A DNA stretch of 64,000 nucleotides from Chryseobacterium piperi (GCF_002285635.2 NZ_CP023049.2:4340001-4404000); one strand, 5' to 3'; positions 32,409 through 42,244 are shown, counted from the first letter of the stretch. The notes: generated by a model from the sequence alone, not told the origin. Numbers and translations: made by a program.

Positions 32409-35180
32409 TTATTTGCCCTGCATCTTCTTACCTGCAAATTTATTAAGCTTCATAGTGAGAGAAAACATCACGTAGCGCTTGAGAATAAGATCTTCACGAT
32501 CTTCAAAATAGGAGTTCATAATGGTTCTTCTTACACTTTGGTTCTGATTTAGAACATCATATATTTTAACTTTAGCGGTCAGCTGCTTATTGAAAAAAGC
32601 ATAGCCCAAACTGGTATTCCAGAAATAAAAATCTCTTTTAAAGCCGGGTGCAATATTAGAGCTGGTATTGTATTCAAAGTCATTTCCAAAAACAAGATTA
32701 CTCTTAAAAATATAATTGGTCAATTGTAATTTGAGCGCTTGATTAGTTGTTTCAACCCTTTCTACGCTATAGTTGGTGTAATTTGAAAAATTATATCCGA
32801 TAGAGTAAGATGGTTTTATGGTAAATTTGTCTTTGACCTCATAGGTAAGATTTAATCCCGGATTAATACTGTAGGAACCGCTTGAAAATTGCTGTCCGTT
32901 GATGAATCCCCGGTTATATCCATAATTCATATTAAATCTTGGATTGATTGTGAATTTATTTTCTTTCCACTTAAAACTTTTGCTGAACCCTCCCCCCAAA
33001 TCAACATTTTTATTGCCACTAACATTAGCATAAGTAACAAACTGTTTCCCGGAATTATCAAAATAGGAATAATTGGTCACATCATTATTGGAATAGGTAA
33101 AACCAAGATTCACATAGTAGCTCGTATTTTTCAGGATGTTAAAATTATTGAAGTAAAGATAGGTTCTGTTAGTCCATGTATTTTTAAGATTCGGATTTCC
33201 CTGATAAGCGATAAGCGGATTAGAAAGATCAATATAAGGCGTAAGCTGTTCTGCACTGGGAATGGTGAAGTCCGCATAAGTATATAAGCTGAGTCTTTTG
33301 TTTTGAGAAAATGAATACTGAAAATTCATATTGTAGTTGGGAAGGACAAAATTTTTCTGCAGATCATATTGTTTTCCATCATAAGTAGCATTTACTTTCA
33401 TATCGGAAACATCAAGTTGTGCGGAAGCCCATATATTAATTTTCTTTTTATTGAAATCATATGATAATTCAGGTGAAAGCTGATTAATCCTTTGATCCAT
33501 ACTATTGGACAATATAGAATTGTAATTGGAATATTGCCCTGAATTGATATCAAAATCATTGACATCTCTTATTGTTCTGGACGATCTTGAGTTATAGTTT
33601 AAATTAAGACTTGCGCTTGCAGAATCAGAAATAGGTTCAGTATACCCGGCACTGAACCGATAATTGTTGCTTTGATTTTTATTTTTGGCGAGCTGATCCC
33701 TATTGTCATTGGTATTCTGATTCTGATAAAAAATGGTTTGTGATTTATTTAGATTATTGCTTTTAGATTCAGAAATAGAACTGTTCATATTAGCATAAGC
33801 CACTCTTCCTTTTTTCTTGAATTTTTTAGAAAAATAAATATTAGGATTGAAAGAGTTATTCTCAGAATCAGTCCTTGTATAAGAATCACTTTCATTAAGA
33901 AGGACATTATCCCTTAATGTAGATGATTTTGAATTATTAAAATTAAACCCTTCGGTTCTGGAAAATGAAGGAGAAATATAGATGCTGGTCAGCGAATCAA
34001 ATTTAATTCGTGCAGAGGTATCAAAGCTGTATTGCTTGTTTTCATTTTCTCCGTTGCTTTCAGAGTTGGTCTTTAAGGTGTAATCGGGAAGTAGTGTGGT
34101 TCTGGAAACTTTGGAGCGGGTTTCCATATTATTGTTGGAATGCATTAAACTGAACGTCTCCAAATCGGCATTTTTTCCCAGCTTATCACTGTAATTAAAC
34201 CCCAATGTTGTTGATTTCTGAATTCCTTTCGTGTTGTTTCCTCCTTGAGAATAGTATGTAGATCCGCCTACCGTAGTAATGCTTCCGCCCTGCATCATCC
34301 AGGAGTTTCTGCCACGTCCCATACTATCAAAAACTTCATCATTCGAAAAACCCTGAGAGTTGATGTTATTTGATGATGCAAGTAGGCTGATTTTGGTATC
34401 CTTTTTAAAATAGCTTAGGAGTCCGCTTCCTTCATATCTTTTATCTGAGCCTAATCCTAATGTAAATCTGGAAATCAGTCCTTTATTCTTCTTTTCATCA
34501 ATGTTGAAATTAATGGTGGTATTGTTTGATTTGGCTGTTTTCCCATTCAACTCTTCCTCTTTGGTCTTTGTAGTGGTAAATTGAATGTTTTTAATGATAT
34601 CAGCCGGAAGATTTTGTAATGCGATTTTACCATCCTTATCGAAGAAAGGCTTTCCGTTAATCATAATCTGATCGACATCTTTCCCATTAACAGTAATCTT
34701 TCCTTCATTACTGACTTCTACACCAGGAATCTGCTTCAGCAACTCCTCAATTTTACTATCCGGTCGTACCTTGATGGATGAAGCGTTGAACTCAATGGTA
34801 TCCTTTTTTATTTTAACCGGTGATACTGTGATTTTCACTTCTTCAATGTCGAAAACAGTATTTTTCTCAAGTATAATTTCCCCTAAGGCATGCGATTGAT
34901 CTATTTTGTCAAAATTTTTAGAAAAGGAAGTTAATTTTTCTGCATCAATTTTTAATACGGTTGGCTCGTTCAGCTCATTGGCTTTAAGAGAAAACTTACC
35001 CTCTTTATTGGTAGATGTATAATTAACAATAGAGGAATCCTTTTGTTTGAGAAGGTAGACGGTGGCATTTTCTACAGGTTTCTTTTCAAAACTGATTACC
35101 TTTCCGCCGATATTGATTTGTTGTGCTTTTAATAATGTAATATTGAATATAAAAATCAATATCCATATAATTTTTTTCAT
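32409..35180 (-). CDS. TonB-receptor-like outer-membrane beta-barrel protein
   Basis: 923 residues from MKKIIWILIFIFNITLLKAQ; a TTG seven codons upstream is rejected because it falls in the -7 promoter box. After the signal peptide comes a carboxypeptidase-like beta-sandwich (INIGGKVISFEKKPVENATV), then a plug-like domain (IEELLKQIPGVEVSNEGKI) and a large beta-barrel of aromatic strands. It belongs to the outer-membrane beta-barrel family related to TonB receptors. No SusD partner is adjacent, so it may act in signalling or iron/peptide uptake rather than glycan import. Confidence 0.88.
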   Translation of the reverse strand: MKKIIWILIFIFNITLLKAQQINIGGKVISFEKKPVENATVYLLKQKDSSIVNYTSTNKEGKFSLKANELNEPTVLKIDAEKLTSFSKNFDKIDQSHALGEIILEKNTVFDIEEVKITVSPVKIKKDTIEFNASSIKVRPDSKIEELLKQIPGVEVSNEGKITVNGKDVDQIMINGKPFFDKDGKIALQNLPADIIKNIQFTTTKTKEEELNGKTAKSNNTTINFNIDEKKNKGLISRFTLGLGSDKRYEGSGLLSYFKKDTKISLLASSNNINSQGFSNDEVFDSMGRGRNSWMMQGGSITTVGGSTYYSQGGNNTKGIQKSTTLGFNYSDKLGKNADLETFSLMHSNNNMETRSKVSRTTLLPDYTLKTNSESNGENENKQYSFDTSARIKFDSLTSIYISPSFSRTEGFNFNNSKSSTLRDNVLLNESDSYTRTDSENNSFNPNIYFSKKFKKKGRVAYANMNSSISESKSNNLNKSQTIFYQNQNTNDNRDQLAKNKNQSNNYRFSAGYTEPISDSASASLNLNYNSRSSRTIRDVNDFDINSGQYSNYNSILSNSMDQRINQLSPELSYDFNKKKINIWASAQLDVSDMKVNATYDGKQYDLQKNFVLPNYNMNFQYSFSQNKRLSLYTYADFTIPSAEQLTPYIDLSNPLIAYQGNPNLKNTWTNRTYLYFNNFNILKNTSYYVNLGFTYSNNDVTNYSYFDNSGKQFVTYANVSGNKNVDLGGGFSKSFKWKENKFTINPRFNMNYGYNRGFINGQQFSSGSYSINPGLNLTYEVKDKFTIKPSYSIGYNFSNYTNYSVERVETTNQALKLQLTNYIFKSNLVFGNDFEYNTSSNIAPGFKRDFYFWNTSLGYAFFNKQLTAKVKIYDVLNQNQSVRRTIMNSYFEDREDLILKRYVMFSLTMKLNKFAGKKMQGK

Positions 35181-35198
35181 CAAATATTTTTTACGGCC

Positions 35199-35206
35199 CA
35201 AAAGTA
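35199..35206 (-). promoter_or_regulatory. -7 box of the beta-barrel gene
   Basis: The minus strand reads TACTTTTG, a match to TAnnTTTG, 18 bases from the chosen ATG at 35180. The TTG inside this box cannot be the translation start, which decides the start. Confidence 0.55.
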
Positions 35207-35212
35207 TAAAAA

Positions 35213-35241
35213 AAATCCCCGAAATTTCTTTCAGGGATTTT
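35213..35241 (-). terminator. Terminator of the SH3/BON gene pair
   Basis: AAATCCC and GGGATTT arms extended by GAAA/TTTC with one mismatch; T run on the minus strand. It directly precedes the promoter of the next gene. Confidence 0.8.
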
Positions 35242-35257
35242 ATTGTTATTTTATGGA

Positions 35258-35677
35258 TTACGCCTTCAAATATCTTGAATAAGCATATCCTTCCTGTCCG
35301 TCAGCAGTTTTTACTTTCCACCAATCGTCAGAAGTTTGTTCAATTAAAGTTACTGAAGAACCTTTTGAAGCTTTTCCTACTACAGCAGCTTCAGTAGATG
35401 GTTCCTGTCTGATATTTAGGTTAGAATCTTCTGTAGCAACAGTAAGCGCTGCACCTGAAGCAAGTCCTGCAACCTGTACATCAATATTGATGTCTGAAGC
35501 AGAATACGTAGAATCAATAGTTCCTAAAGCATTCCAAACTGCATCTTTTGCTGCTGTGTTTGAAGCCGCTCCTGAAACATATAAAATTCCGTCTTGTTCC
35601 TGAACCTGAAGATTTGAAATTCCAGCAGACTGAGCTGCAGAAATTACCCCTGAATATTTATCTTGTAATGTGCTCAT
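35258..35677 (-). CDS. BON-like and SH3b domain protein
   Basis: 139 residues. The N-terminal ~70 residues resemble a BON or LysM-associated domain (VISAAQSAGISNLQVQEQDG; YVSGAASNTAAKDAVWNALG), followed by a bacterial SH3 domain (LNIRQEPSTEAAVVGKASKG; DDWWKVKTADGQEGYAYSRY). SH3b domains usually bind peptidoglycan outside the cytoplasm, yet no signal peptide is visible, as in some YgaU/LysM-type proteins. It starts 5 bases after the BON lipoprotein gene, so the two are co-expressed. Confidence 0.8.
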   Translation of the reverse strand: MSTLQDKYSGVISAAQSAGISNLQVQEQDGILYVSGAASNTAAKDAVWNALGTIDSTYSASDINIDVQVAGLASGAALTVATEDSNLNIRQEPSTEAAVVGKASKGSSVTLIEQTSDDWWKVKTADGQEGYAYSRYLKA

Positions 35678-35682
35678 TTCTA

Positions 35683-36165
35683 TTATTTTACAGTGTAATT
35701 ATAATTAACTTTTCCAGCCTTTAAAGCATCTACAGACTGCTTGATTTTTCTTGCCTGTTCTTTAGAAACGCTTCCTGTAAGTGTAAGTTCTCCGTTTACA
35801 ACCTCTACTTTTACAGAAGGGAAATCCTTAACAGCATCCTGAACTTTTTTCTGAACCACCGGGTCTACCGCAGAAGTTGTGTCCACTGGTGGAGTTGCAG
35901 GAGCAATAGTAGCCATATCCATAACGTCTTTTACTCCGTTTACAGCTTTTAACTCTTTAATCATAGCATCTTTAGAAGCTTGATCCGGGAACGTTCCGCT
36001 TAGGTGAGCTACTCCTTCTTTTACTTCAACGGAAGCACTAGGATTTGAAGTAACGATTGTTGTAGCTTGAGTCTGAAGATCGGCGTCAGAAACTTTCTTT
36101 TTACAAGAAATAGCTCCGAAAGATACTGCCAGAGCAAGGGCAGCCATTGCGATAGTTTTTTTCAT
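35683..36165 (-). CDS. BON-domain lipoprotein
   Basis: 160 residues with lipobox AISC (Cys21). Two BON domains follow: about 32-85 (ASVEVKEGVAHLSGTFPDQA; LKAVNGVKDVMD) and about 100-160 (VKVEVVNGELTLTGSVSKEQ; SVDALKAGKVNY), separated by a Pro/Thr/Ala linker. BON domains associate with membranes and appear in osmotic-stress proteins such as OsmY. First gene of a two-gene operon. Confidence 0.85.
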   Translation of the reverse strand: MKKTIAMAALALAVSFGAISCKKKVSDADLQTQATTIVTSNPSASVEVKEGVAHLSGTFPDQASKDAMIKELKAVNGVKDVMDMATIAPATPPVDTTSAVDPVVQKKVQDAVKDFPSVKVEVVNGELTLTGSVSKEQARKIKQSVDALKAGKVNYNYTVK

Positions 36166-36340
36166 AGTTGTATATTTATTTAATGTATTGATACCATAAA
36201 TGTAATAATAAAATTTGTACCAAACGGTTAAAAATTAACTAAAAGTTTTATAATTTTTATACAATGTTTTTATAATCAGGGTTTTAATTAAGGGCTTTTA
36301 TTCCGATTTAATAAATTTTAACGTACAAATTAAAAACTAT

Positions 36341-36348
36341 TATATTTG
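36341..36348 (+). promoter_or_regulatory. -7 box of the dicarboxylate symporter gene
   Basis: TATATTTG, a match to TAnnTTTG, 20 bases before the ATG. Confidence 0.55.
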
Positions 36349-36367
36349 TGCCACTTGAACTATTTAT

Positions 36368-37618
36368 ATGAAAGGACAAAATAAACTGTTTATTGCAATT
36401 ATTATTGCGCTGATATTGGGTGTAGGAATTGGGGGATTTGTTCATGTGCAATATCCGGAAAGTGCAGTACCTTTTTCTAAAAATATTAAATTACTGGGTA
36501 CCATATTTATACGATTGGTTCAAATGATCATTGCTCCTTTGGTTTTTACAACGTTGGTTGTAGGGATTGCTAAAATGAGTGATATTAAAATGATCGGAAG
36601 GGTAGGAACCAAGGCAATGCTATGGTTTATCTCTGCATCTTTAATGTCCCTTTTTATTGGATTGATGCTGGTTAACTGGCTGGAGCCGGGACATGTTACT
36701 AAACTTCCCATCCAGGATGCTGCCTCAGCAGAAGATCTTTTGAGAAGCAGTAAAGGATTTAGCCTGGAAGATTTCGTAAAACATGTAATTCCTAAAAGTT
36801 TGTTTGAAGCTTTTGCTACCAATGAAGTACTTCAGATTGTTGTATTTTCAATTATGTTTGGAATTGCTTTAGCAAATTTAGGAGAAGAATATGCTCAGCC
36901 AGTGATCAAATTATTTGACATTGTAGCTCATGCTATCTTAAAAATGGTGGGATATATTATGTGGTTTGCCCCATTTGGAGTATTAGGAGCTATAGCAGCG
37001 GTAGTTGCCACAAATGGTTTTGAGATATTTAAAGTATATGCCATCTACCTTAGAGACTTTTTCTTTGCACTGGGAGTGCTTTGGCTAGTTCTTTTGTTAG
37101 TTGGATATTTTATTTTAGGAAACCGACTTTTTGAATTATTGAGAAGAATTAAAGAGCCTTTGCTTATTGCTTTTTCAACAACCAGTTCAGAAGCTGTTTT
37201 TCCGAAGTTAGTAGAAGAATTGGAAAAATTTGGCTGTAACAGCAGAGTGGTATCATTTATTCTACCCTTGGGATATTCATTCAACCTGGATGGAAGTATG
37301 ATGTATATGACTTTTGCTTCAATCTTTATCGCTCAGATTTATGGAATAGAAATGACTTTGGGACAGCAAATCACTATGCTTTTGGTTTTGATGCTTACTT
37401 CAAAAGGAATTGCGGGAGTACCAAGAGCCTCTCTGGTTATTATCGTAGCAACTTGTTCTATGTTTGGAATTCCACCGGAGGGAATTGCTTTAATCTTGCC
37501 AATTGACCATTTCTGTGATATGGGAAGAAGTATGACCAACGTATTAGGAAATGCTTTAGCTACTTCTGCTGTTTCTAAATGGGAAGGGCAGTTGGAAGAT
37601 ACTAGTGCTAGTGTATAA
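36368..37618 (+). CDS. Dicarboxylate/amino acid:cation symporter (DAACS)
   Basis: 416 residues with about eight transmembrane helices and two re-entrant loops, the GltPh/GltP fold. FSTTSSEAVFPKLVEELEKF is the first hairpin loop (serine-rich motif), SFNLDGSMMYMTFASIFIA contains the cation-binding NxD region of helix 7, and TSKGIAGVPRASLVIIVATC is the second hairpin. It imports glutamate, aspartate or C4-dicarboxylates with Na+ or H+. Its own promoter box is close to the start. Confidence 0.93.
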   Translation: MKGQNKLFIAIIIALILGVGIGGFVHVQYPESAVPFSKNIKLLGTIFIRLVQMIIAPLVFTTLVVGIAKMSDIKMIGRVGTKAMLWFISASLMSLFIGLMLVNWLEPGHVTKLPIQDAASAEDLLRSSKGFSLEDFVKHVIPKSLFEAFATNEVLQIVVFSIMFGIALANLGEEYAQPVIKLFDIVAHAILKMVGYIMWFAPFGVLGAIAAVVATNGFEIFKVYAIYLRDFFFALGVLWLVLLLVGYFILGNRLFELLRRIKEPLLIAFSTTSSEAVFPKLVEELEKFGCNSRVVSFILPLGYSFNLDGSMMYMTFASIFIAQIYGIEMTLGQQITMLLVLMLTSKGIAGVPRASLVIIVATCSMFGIPPEGIALILPIDHFCDMGRSMTNVLGNALATSAVSKWEGQLEDTSASV

Positions 37619-37666
37619 ATCATTTTATCATTCTAGATAATATTTCAAAATTATTCAAGCTATAAA

Positions 37667-37704
37667 AAACTAAACTCTTCTTCAATTGAAGGAGAGTTTA
37701 GTTT
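37667..37704 (+). terminator. Terminator after the symporter gene
   Basis: Palindrome with arms AAACTAAACTCT and AGAGTTTAGTTT and an inner CTTC/GAAG extension around AATT. The trailing T tract is short. Confidence 0.75.
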
Positions 37705-37789
37705 AAATATTGGTATGAAGGTTTAGAATGACAGATTAAGAAAAAATTAAAATTTACTAGGTAAATTAGATCTTATTGGTTTGATGATA

Positions 37790-37797
37790 TATTTTTG
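37790..37797 (+). promoter_or_regulatory. -7 box upstream of fiber-like copy B
   Basis: TATTTTTG fits TAnnTTTG; the implied leader to the start at 37897 is about 95 bases. The fit is less certain because the distance is long. Confidence 0.4.
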
Positions 37798-37896
37798 CAC
37801 TATGATTGCCTGGAGTAGAATATAAAAGATAGATTATCTATTCAATAAATATTTTATTTTCATGGCTAAGTGGAAAACATTTAAAATAAAATACAA

Positions 37897-38754
37897 ATGA
37901 AATCAAAATTATTCTTGCCCATACTTATGTTGGGGACATCTTTTACTTTTGCACAACAGCAAACATTTCCATCTGTTACTATAGAAAGCTATTCTCCTAG
38001 ATTATTTTTGAAAAGAAATACTGATAATGGAGGATTTGTCCGAGGAATTCAAACACAATTTGCTAATGGTGACAATGGTTGGTTTTTTGGGGATTTACAG
38101 GGTACACAATGGATTGTTTCTAAAGGAGATCATAGCGATCGAAAGCTTATTATACTTGAAAATGGGAATGTTGGGATTGGAGCGACTCCTGCATACAAGT
38201 TTGATGTTTTTGGAGATGCACGATTCAATGACTTTATTAGTGGCGGAAGTAATTCCTGGATTTTTCATACACCTGATAGTGGTGGTAAAAATTTACATAT
38301 CGCTCCCAGGAATTTAGCTAATACGGCGTGGGATTGGAGTAAACAATTTACTATTAATGGAGAAAATGGTAATGCTCAGCTATTAGGAAAGCTCGAAGCT
38401 AAAGAAATAAAAGTAACACTTACACCAACAGCAGATTTTGTATTTGAGGAGAATTATCATCTTCCAAAATTAGAAGATATTGAAAAGCATATCAAAGAAA
38501 AAAAGCATCTTCCTGAGATTGCCTCAGCAAAAGTAATGGAGAAAGAAGGTGTAAATGTTGGTGAGTTTCAAATTAAATTGTTACAAAAAATAGAGGAGCT
38601 TACTCTTTATTCGATTGAGCAAAATAAGAAAATACAATATCAATCGGAACAACTTAAGGAGCTTCAGGAAGAAAACAAAACTTTAAAATCACAATCTGAA
38701 GATATTGAAGAGCTGAAAAAACAAGTACAAAAGCTAATATCTCTTAAGAATTAA
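37897..38754 (+). CDS. Secreted fiber-like protein with C-terminal coiled coil (copy B)
   Basis: 285 residues with a signal peptide ending in TFAQ. The architecture is that of the product at 20459-21253: a diverse N-terminal region, NGNVGIGATPAYKFDVFG, a SWIFHTPDSGGKNLHIAPR segment, TADFVFEENYHLPKLEDIE, GVNVGEFQIKLLQKIEEL and a terminal coiled coil (longer here by one heptad block). From about residue 105 the two are nearly identical, and the DNA is closely similar as well, indicating duplication of the C-terminal module with divergence of the N-terminus. Likely a surface fibre or adhesin; function unknown. Confidence 0.85.
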   Translation: MKSKLFLPILMLGTSFTFAQQQTFPSVTIESYSPRLFLKRNTDNGGFVRGIQTQFANGDNGWFFGDLQGTQWIVSKGDHSDRKLIILENGNVGIGATPAYKFDVFGDARFNDFISGGSNSWIFHTPDSGGKNLHIAPRNLANTAWDWSKQFTINGENGNAQLLGKLEAKEIKVTLTPTADFVFEENYHLPKLEDIEKHIKEKKHLPEIASAKVMEKEGVNVGEFQIKLLQKIEELTLYSIEQNKKIQYQSEQLKELQEENKTLKSQSEDIEELKKQVQKLISLKN

Positions 38755-38817
38755 AAGTAAGTGGCTTTTGTAAGTAAATCGTTTTTGATTCAACTACAGA
38801 AAAAGAATTATAAAAAC

Positions 38818-38853
38818 TAACCCCCTCTTTCCATTGGAAAGAGGGGCTTTTAT
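38818..38853. terminator. Bidirectional terminator
   Basis: CCCCTCTTTCC pairs perfectly with GGAAAGAGGGG around ATT, with a T-rich tail. Shared by fiber-like copy B and the converging GH92 gene. Confidence 0.92.
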
Positions 38854-38871
38854 TTGTATCAAATATTGAAT

Positions 38872-41673
38872 TTATCTCACTGAAATTTCGTCAATGAAAA
38901 CATAAGAATCTCCACCGGCTCCCTGATGCCATTCAGGAAGCTTTCCGAAATGATAGGCTTTTACTTTGATATAGCGGGCTTCAGTAGGGAAAATCTCTGC
39001 ACTAAAATCTTTGATTTGCACCTTTTCATCTTTGGAATCAATCGTATTATCGATGGTCTTTAGAAGAATGAAATCTTTACCATTCATAGAAGCATAATAT
39101 TCTACTTTTTTGGGCATTAAGATCCAGGCTCTACTGTCCTGAAGATAAGTAGACGTCAGTTGAGTAATCTGTTGGGGTGATTTAAAATCAATGATTGCTT
39201 CAAAAGTTTGTCCCTGATAGCCTTGCCATTCTCCTTTTCTCCAGTTAACAGCTCCGTTGATTCCATCAATGAGGGCCAGTTTTCCTCCTGCTGTATATTG
39301 GGGATTTACAGTTGAGTTTATGGTGATATCCCAATGATTAGGTCTTCTGTTGAAATTTGCTGTTGTTATGGAACTTTTTTCCCCTTTCCTTTCAGCATAG
39401 GCAGACACTTGGGTAGTTTTGTTAATCGTAAAAGGGCCTTTATAGGCTGTGAATTTTTTTCGTACATTTTTATCATTCTCATCAAGCGTCATATAGTATA
39501 CTTTATCCTTTTCATTGAGTGGGGTGATTTCTACTTTCGTTGAAAAATCAAAAAGCCTGTCAGCAGAAATGAGAGGAGAAGCGGTTTGCTCAGTATATTT
39601 GAAATCTTTTACAGGCTTTACGTTTTCAAACCCTAATTTTCTCAGCTCCTCTTTACTCGTGTTTTTGGTGATGGTTCTTGTTGTTCCATCTTCCAAATGA
39701 ATGATAATTTCATCAAAATAAGGTGTTACTGTTTCCCATTCTGGTTTTCCGGGAGTGACAGAATAAATCCCAATTGTGCTTAAAACATACCATGCGCTCA
39801 TCTGACCGCAGTCTTCATTTCCAATCAGTCCATCCGGAGTATTTTTGTAGAAGTTGTCAAGTATATATTTTATTTTTTCTTCTGCCTTTTGAGGTTGGTC
39901 AACAAAATTATACAGATAAGCGATATGGTGACTAGGTTCATTTCCCTGGGCATATTGTCCTATTAAACCTGTAATATCTACCTGTTCTCTTCCTGTCGTA
40001 GCATTGGGTGCAGAGAAAATAGCATCAATAAATTGTTCAAATTTTTTCTTTCCTCCATGTGCTTGAATAAGTCCTGGTATATCCTGAGGAACAAAATAGG
40101 AATAATGCCAGGAATTACCTTCTGTGTAATTGTTATTAACTTCTCTGGGATCAAAAGGTTCATACCAGTTCCCGTTTTTTCTGGCCTGCATAAAACCATT
40201 TTTTGGATTGTATAGATTCTTCCAGTTTTGAGAACGGTTCATGAAGTATTGATAATCTTCTTTTTTACCTAAAATTTTAGCCATTTGTGCGATACACCAG
40301 TCGTCATATGCATACTCCAAGGTTTTGGAAACACTTTCATGTTCATCATCAATACTGATGTAGTTATTTTGTTTATATGCATTTAACCCAAAAATGTCCA
40401 ACATTGCCGAGTTTTTAGAAGCTTCAAATGCTTTTTCATAATCAAAACCTGTAATTCCTTTGGCCATAGCATCTGCAATTACAGAGACTGAATGGTAGCC
40501 AATCATACATTCGGTTTCATTAGAAGCCAGTTCCCACACAGGGAGTTTACCTCCTTGCTCATATTGTTTGATAAAGGTATTGATGAAATCGGCGGTTCTT
40601 TTTCTGTAGATTAGAGTCATTAGCGGATGTGCCCCTCTGAACGTGTCCCAAAGTGAGAATACGGTATAGTAATCAAATCCTTTTGCCGTGTAAAATTTAT
40701 GATCTCGGCCTCTGTATTTTCCATCCACGTCCATATTGATGTTAGGCTGTGTGAAAACATGATAAAGTGCTGTATAGAAAATGGCGAGCTTGTCCCGGTT
40801 TTCAGATTTTACTTCGATTTTTGAAAGTTCCTTATTCCAGTCATTCTCAGCTTGCTTTTTGATTAAATCGAAATCATTGGATTTTCCTTCAGCCAGCATA
40901 TTTTTAGCAGCTCCTTCATAGGTAGTCGGAGAAAGAGCCACTTTGATACTTATTTTTTCACCCTTTTTTACAGCTGTTGAAAATGCCAATGCCAGTCTGG
41001 TTCCTGTATAAAGACGGTCTTCCTGTTTTCTATTAGTTTCTTTTTTTGAAACTTTCATGGGCTTTGAAAACTCGATCCTTGCATAAATATATTGGTTGGT
41101 TGCCCAGGCTTCACTTCTTCTGAAAACTTCAATGGTTTTGTCATCAATGATTTTTACCTCCCCTTCAAGAAGCTTATCCCTGTGGTTTAGATCCAGAATA
41201 ATATTAGCATTTCCCGCCGTATTGAAAGTGTACTCATGATATCCGACTCTCTTTGTAGTTGTCAAGCGAACATCAATGTTGTTTTTATCCAGTTTTACGG
41301 AATAGAATCCTGCTGTAGCTTTTTCATTTTTATGAGAGAATTTTGAAGCATAGTCTTTACTATTCAAGCCCGGATTTCCCATTGTTGGCATCAGCATAAT
41401 GTCACCGTAGTCTGAAACTCCTGTACCATTGAGGTGGGTATGAGAAAATCCATAAATGACAGAATCAGAATAATGATATCCGCTGCATCCATCCCAGCTT
41501 CCGTCGATTCTGGTGTCCGGTGAAAGCTGTACCATTCCAAAAGGCACAATAGCTCCCGGAAACGTATGGCCATGCCCTCCGGTTCCTATAAAAGGATTAA
41601 CATACTGAGCATAGTTTTGAGCATAGATGATCTGAGCAATGAATAATAAACTGAGTACTAAACTTTTTTTCAT
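38872..41673 (-). CDS. Secreted GH92 glycosidase (alpha-mannosidase type)
   Basis: 933 residues with a signal peptide ending in IYAQ. The GH92 N-terminal beta domain starts YVNPFIGTGGHGHTFPGA and continues GCSGYHYSDSVIYGFSHTHL. The catalytic (alpha/alpha)6 domain has EGNSWHYSYFVPQDIPGL, GNEPSHHIAYLYNF and GNEDCGQMSAWYVLS, matching known GH92 exo-mannosidases, which act on alpha-1,2 and other alpha-mannose linkages of N-glycans and need Ca2+. The C-terminus adds a chitobiase-like beta domain (about 720-785) and a discoidin-like (F5/8C) domain (about 785-933). It could work with the Endo F2-like enzyme on host glycans. Confidence 0.93.
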   Translation of the reverse strand: MKKSLVLSLLFIAQIIYAQNYAQYVNPFIGTGGHGHTFPGAIVPFGMVQLSPDTRIDGSWDGCSGYHYSDSVIYGFSHTHLNGTGVSDYGDIMLMPTMGNPGLNSKDYASKFSHKNEKATAGFYSVKLDKNNIDVRLTTTKRVGYHEYTFNTAGNANIILDLNHRDKLLEGEVKIIDDKTIEVFRRSEAWATNQYIYARIEFSKPMKVSKKETNRKQEDRLYTGTRLALAFSTAVKKGEKISIKVALSPTTYEGAAKNMLAEGKSNDFDLIKKQAENDWNKELSKIEVKSENRDKLAIFYTALYHVFTQPNINMDVDGKYRGRDHKFYTAKGFDYYTVFSLWDTFRGAHPLMTLIYRKRTADFINTFIKQYEQGGKLPVWELASNETECMIGYHSVSVIADAMAKGITGFDYEKAFEASKNSAMLDIFGLNAYKQNNYISIDDEHESVSKTLEYAYDDWCIAQMAKILGKKEDYQYFMNRSQNWKNLYNPKNGFMQARKNGNWYEPFDPREVNNNYTEGNSWHYSYFVPQDIPGLIQAHGGKKKFEQFIDAIFSAPNATTGREQVDITGLIGQYAQGNEPSHHIAYLYNFVDQPQKAEEKIKYILDNFYKNTPDGLIGNEDCGQMSAWYVLSTIGIYSVTPGKPEWETVTPYFDEIIIHLEDGTTRTITKNTSKEELRKLGFENVKPVKDFKYTEQTASPLISADRLFDFSTKVEITPLNEKDKVYYMTLDENDKNVRKKFTAYKGPFTINKTTQVSAYAERKGEKSSITTANFNRRPNHWDITINSTVNPQYTAGGKLALIDGINGAVNWRKGEWQGYQGQTFEAIIDFKSPQQITQLTSTYLQDSRAWILMPKKVEYYASMNGKDFILLKTIDNTIDSKDEKVQIKDFSAEIFPTEARYIKVKAYHFGKLPEWHQGAGGDSYVFIDEISVR

Positions 41674-41782
41674 AAAATAATTTATAGTAACGAATATATT
41701 GAAAAATAAAGATAAGAATCATTGTAATGGACTTTGAAAATCATTTTAGATTAACCAGTTCATTGACAATCAGAGTGTAGAG

Positions 41783-42244
41783 TTACACTTCACCTTCAAA
41801 AACATCCTCCAAATAATGCTGCTTGCTCTTGTCTTTCCTGTCTGTGCCTAAAAACTTTTTCCATGCCCGAGATTCATGATATACAATTCCCATTTCCCAA
41901 ACACAATAAGTCGGGATATGGATATTTTTTCGCTCCCAGATCTCAAAATGACCGGAACCATCATAATAGACGCTTTCCCATAATTCATTTTCACTTCGCC
42001 AGGTACAGACTAAAAGCAGATAATTTTGGCCACATCTGTGCATAATGACAAACCCTATATCATCAATATCCTGAAATTTTTCTTCAGTATTTTCTATACA
42101 TTTTTTGGCATTGATGATGTCCTGTTGGGAAATATTCTGTAAGTCTTCTGCCAGATTATACCATTTGAATCTTGTTTTTCCAACAATGAATATACCTTCT
42201 GGAGAAGCGAATTTTGATGGATAGGCAGCTAATGATGTCTTCAT
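41783..42244 (-). CDS. Conserved protein of unknown function
   Basis: 153 residues, no signal peptide or membrane segment. Visible features are an acidic middle (TEEKFQDIDDIGFVIMHRCG), hydrophobic strands (NYLLLVCTWRSENELWESVY) and a C-terminal motif VWEMGIVYHESRAWKKFLGT. I recall the last motif (VWE...E..AW...L) from uncharacterised proteobacterial proteins of similar length, but cannot name a family. Monocistronic. Confidence 0.75.
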   Translation of the reverse strand: MKTSLAAYPSKFASPEGIFIVGKTRFKWYNLAEDLQNISQQDIINAKKCIENTEEKFQDIDDIGFVIMHRCGQNYLLLVCTWRSENELWESVYYDGSGHFEIWERKNIHIPTYCVWEMGIVYHESRAWKKFLGTDRKDKSKQHYLEDVFEGEV

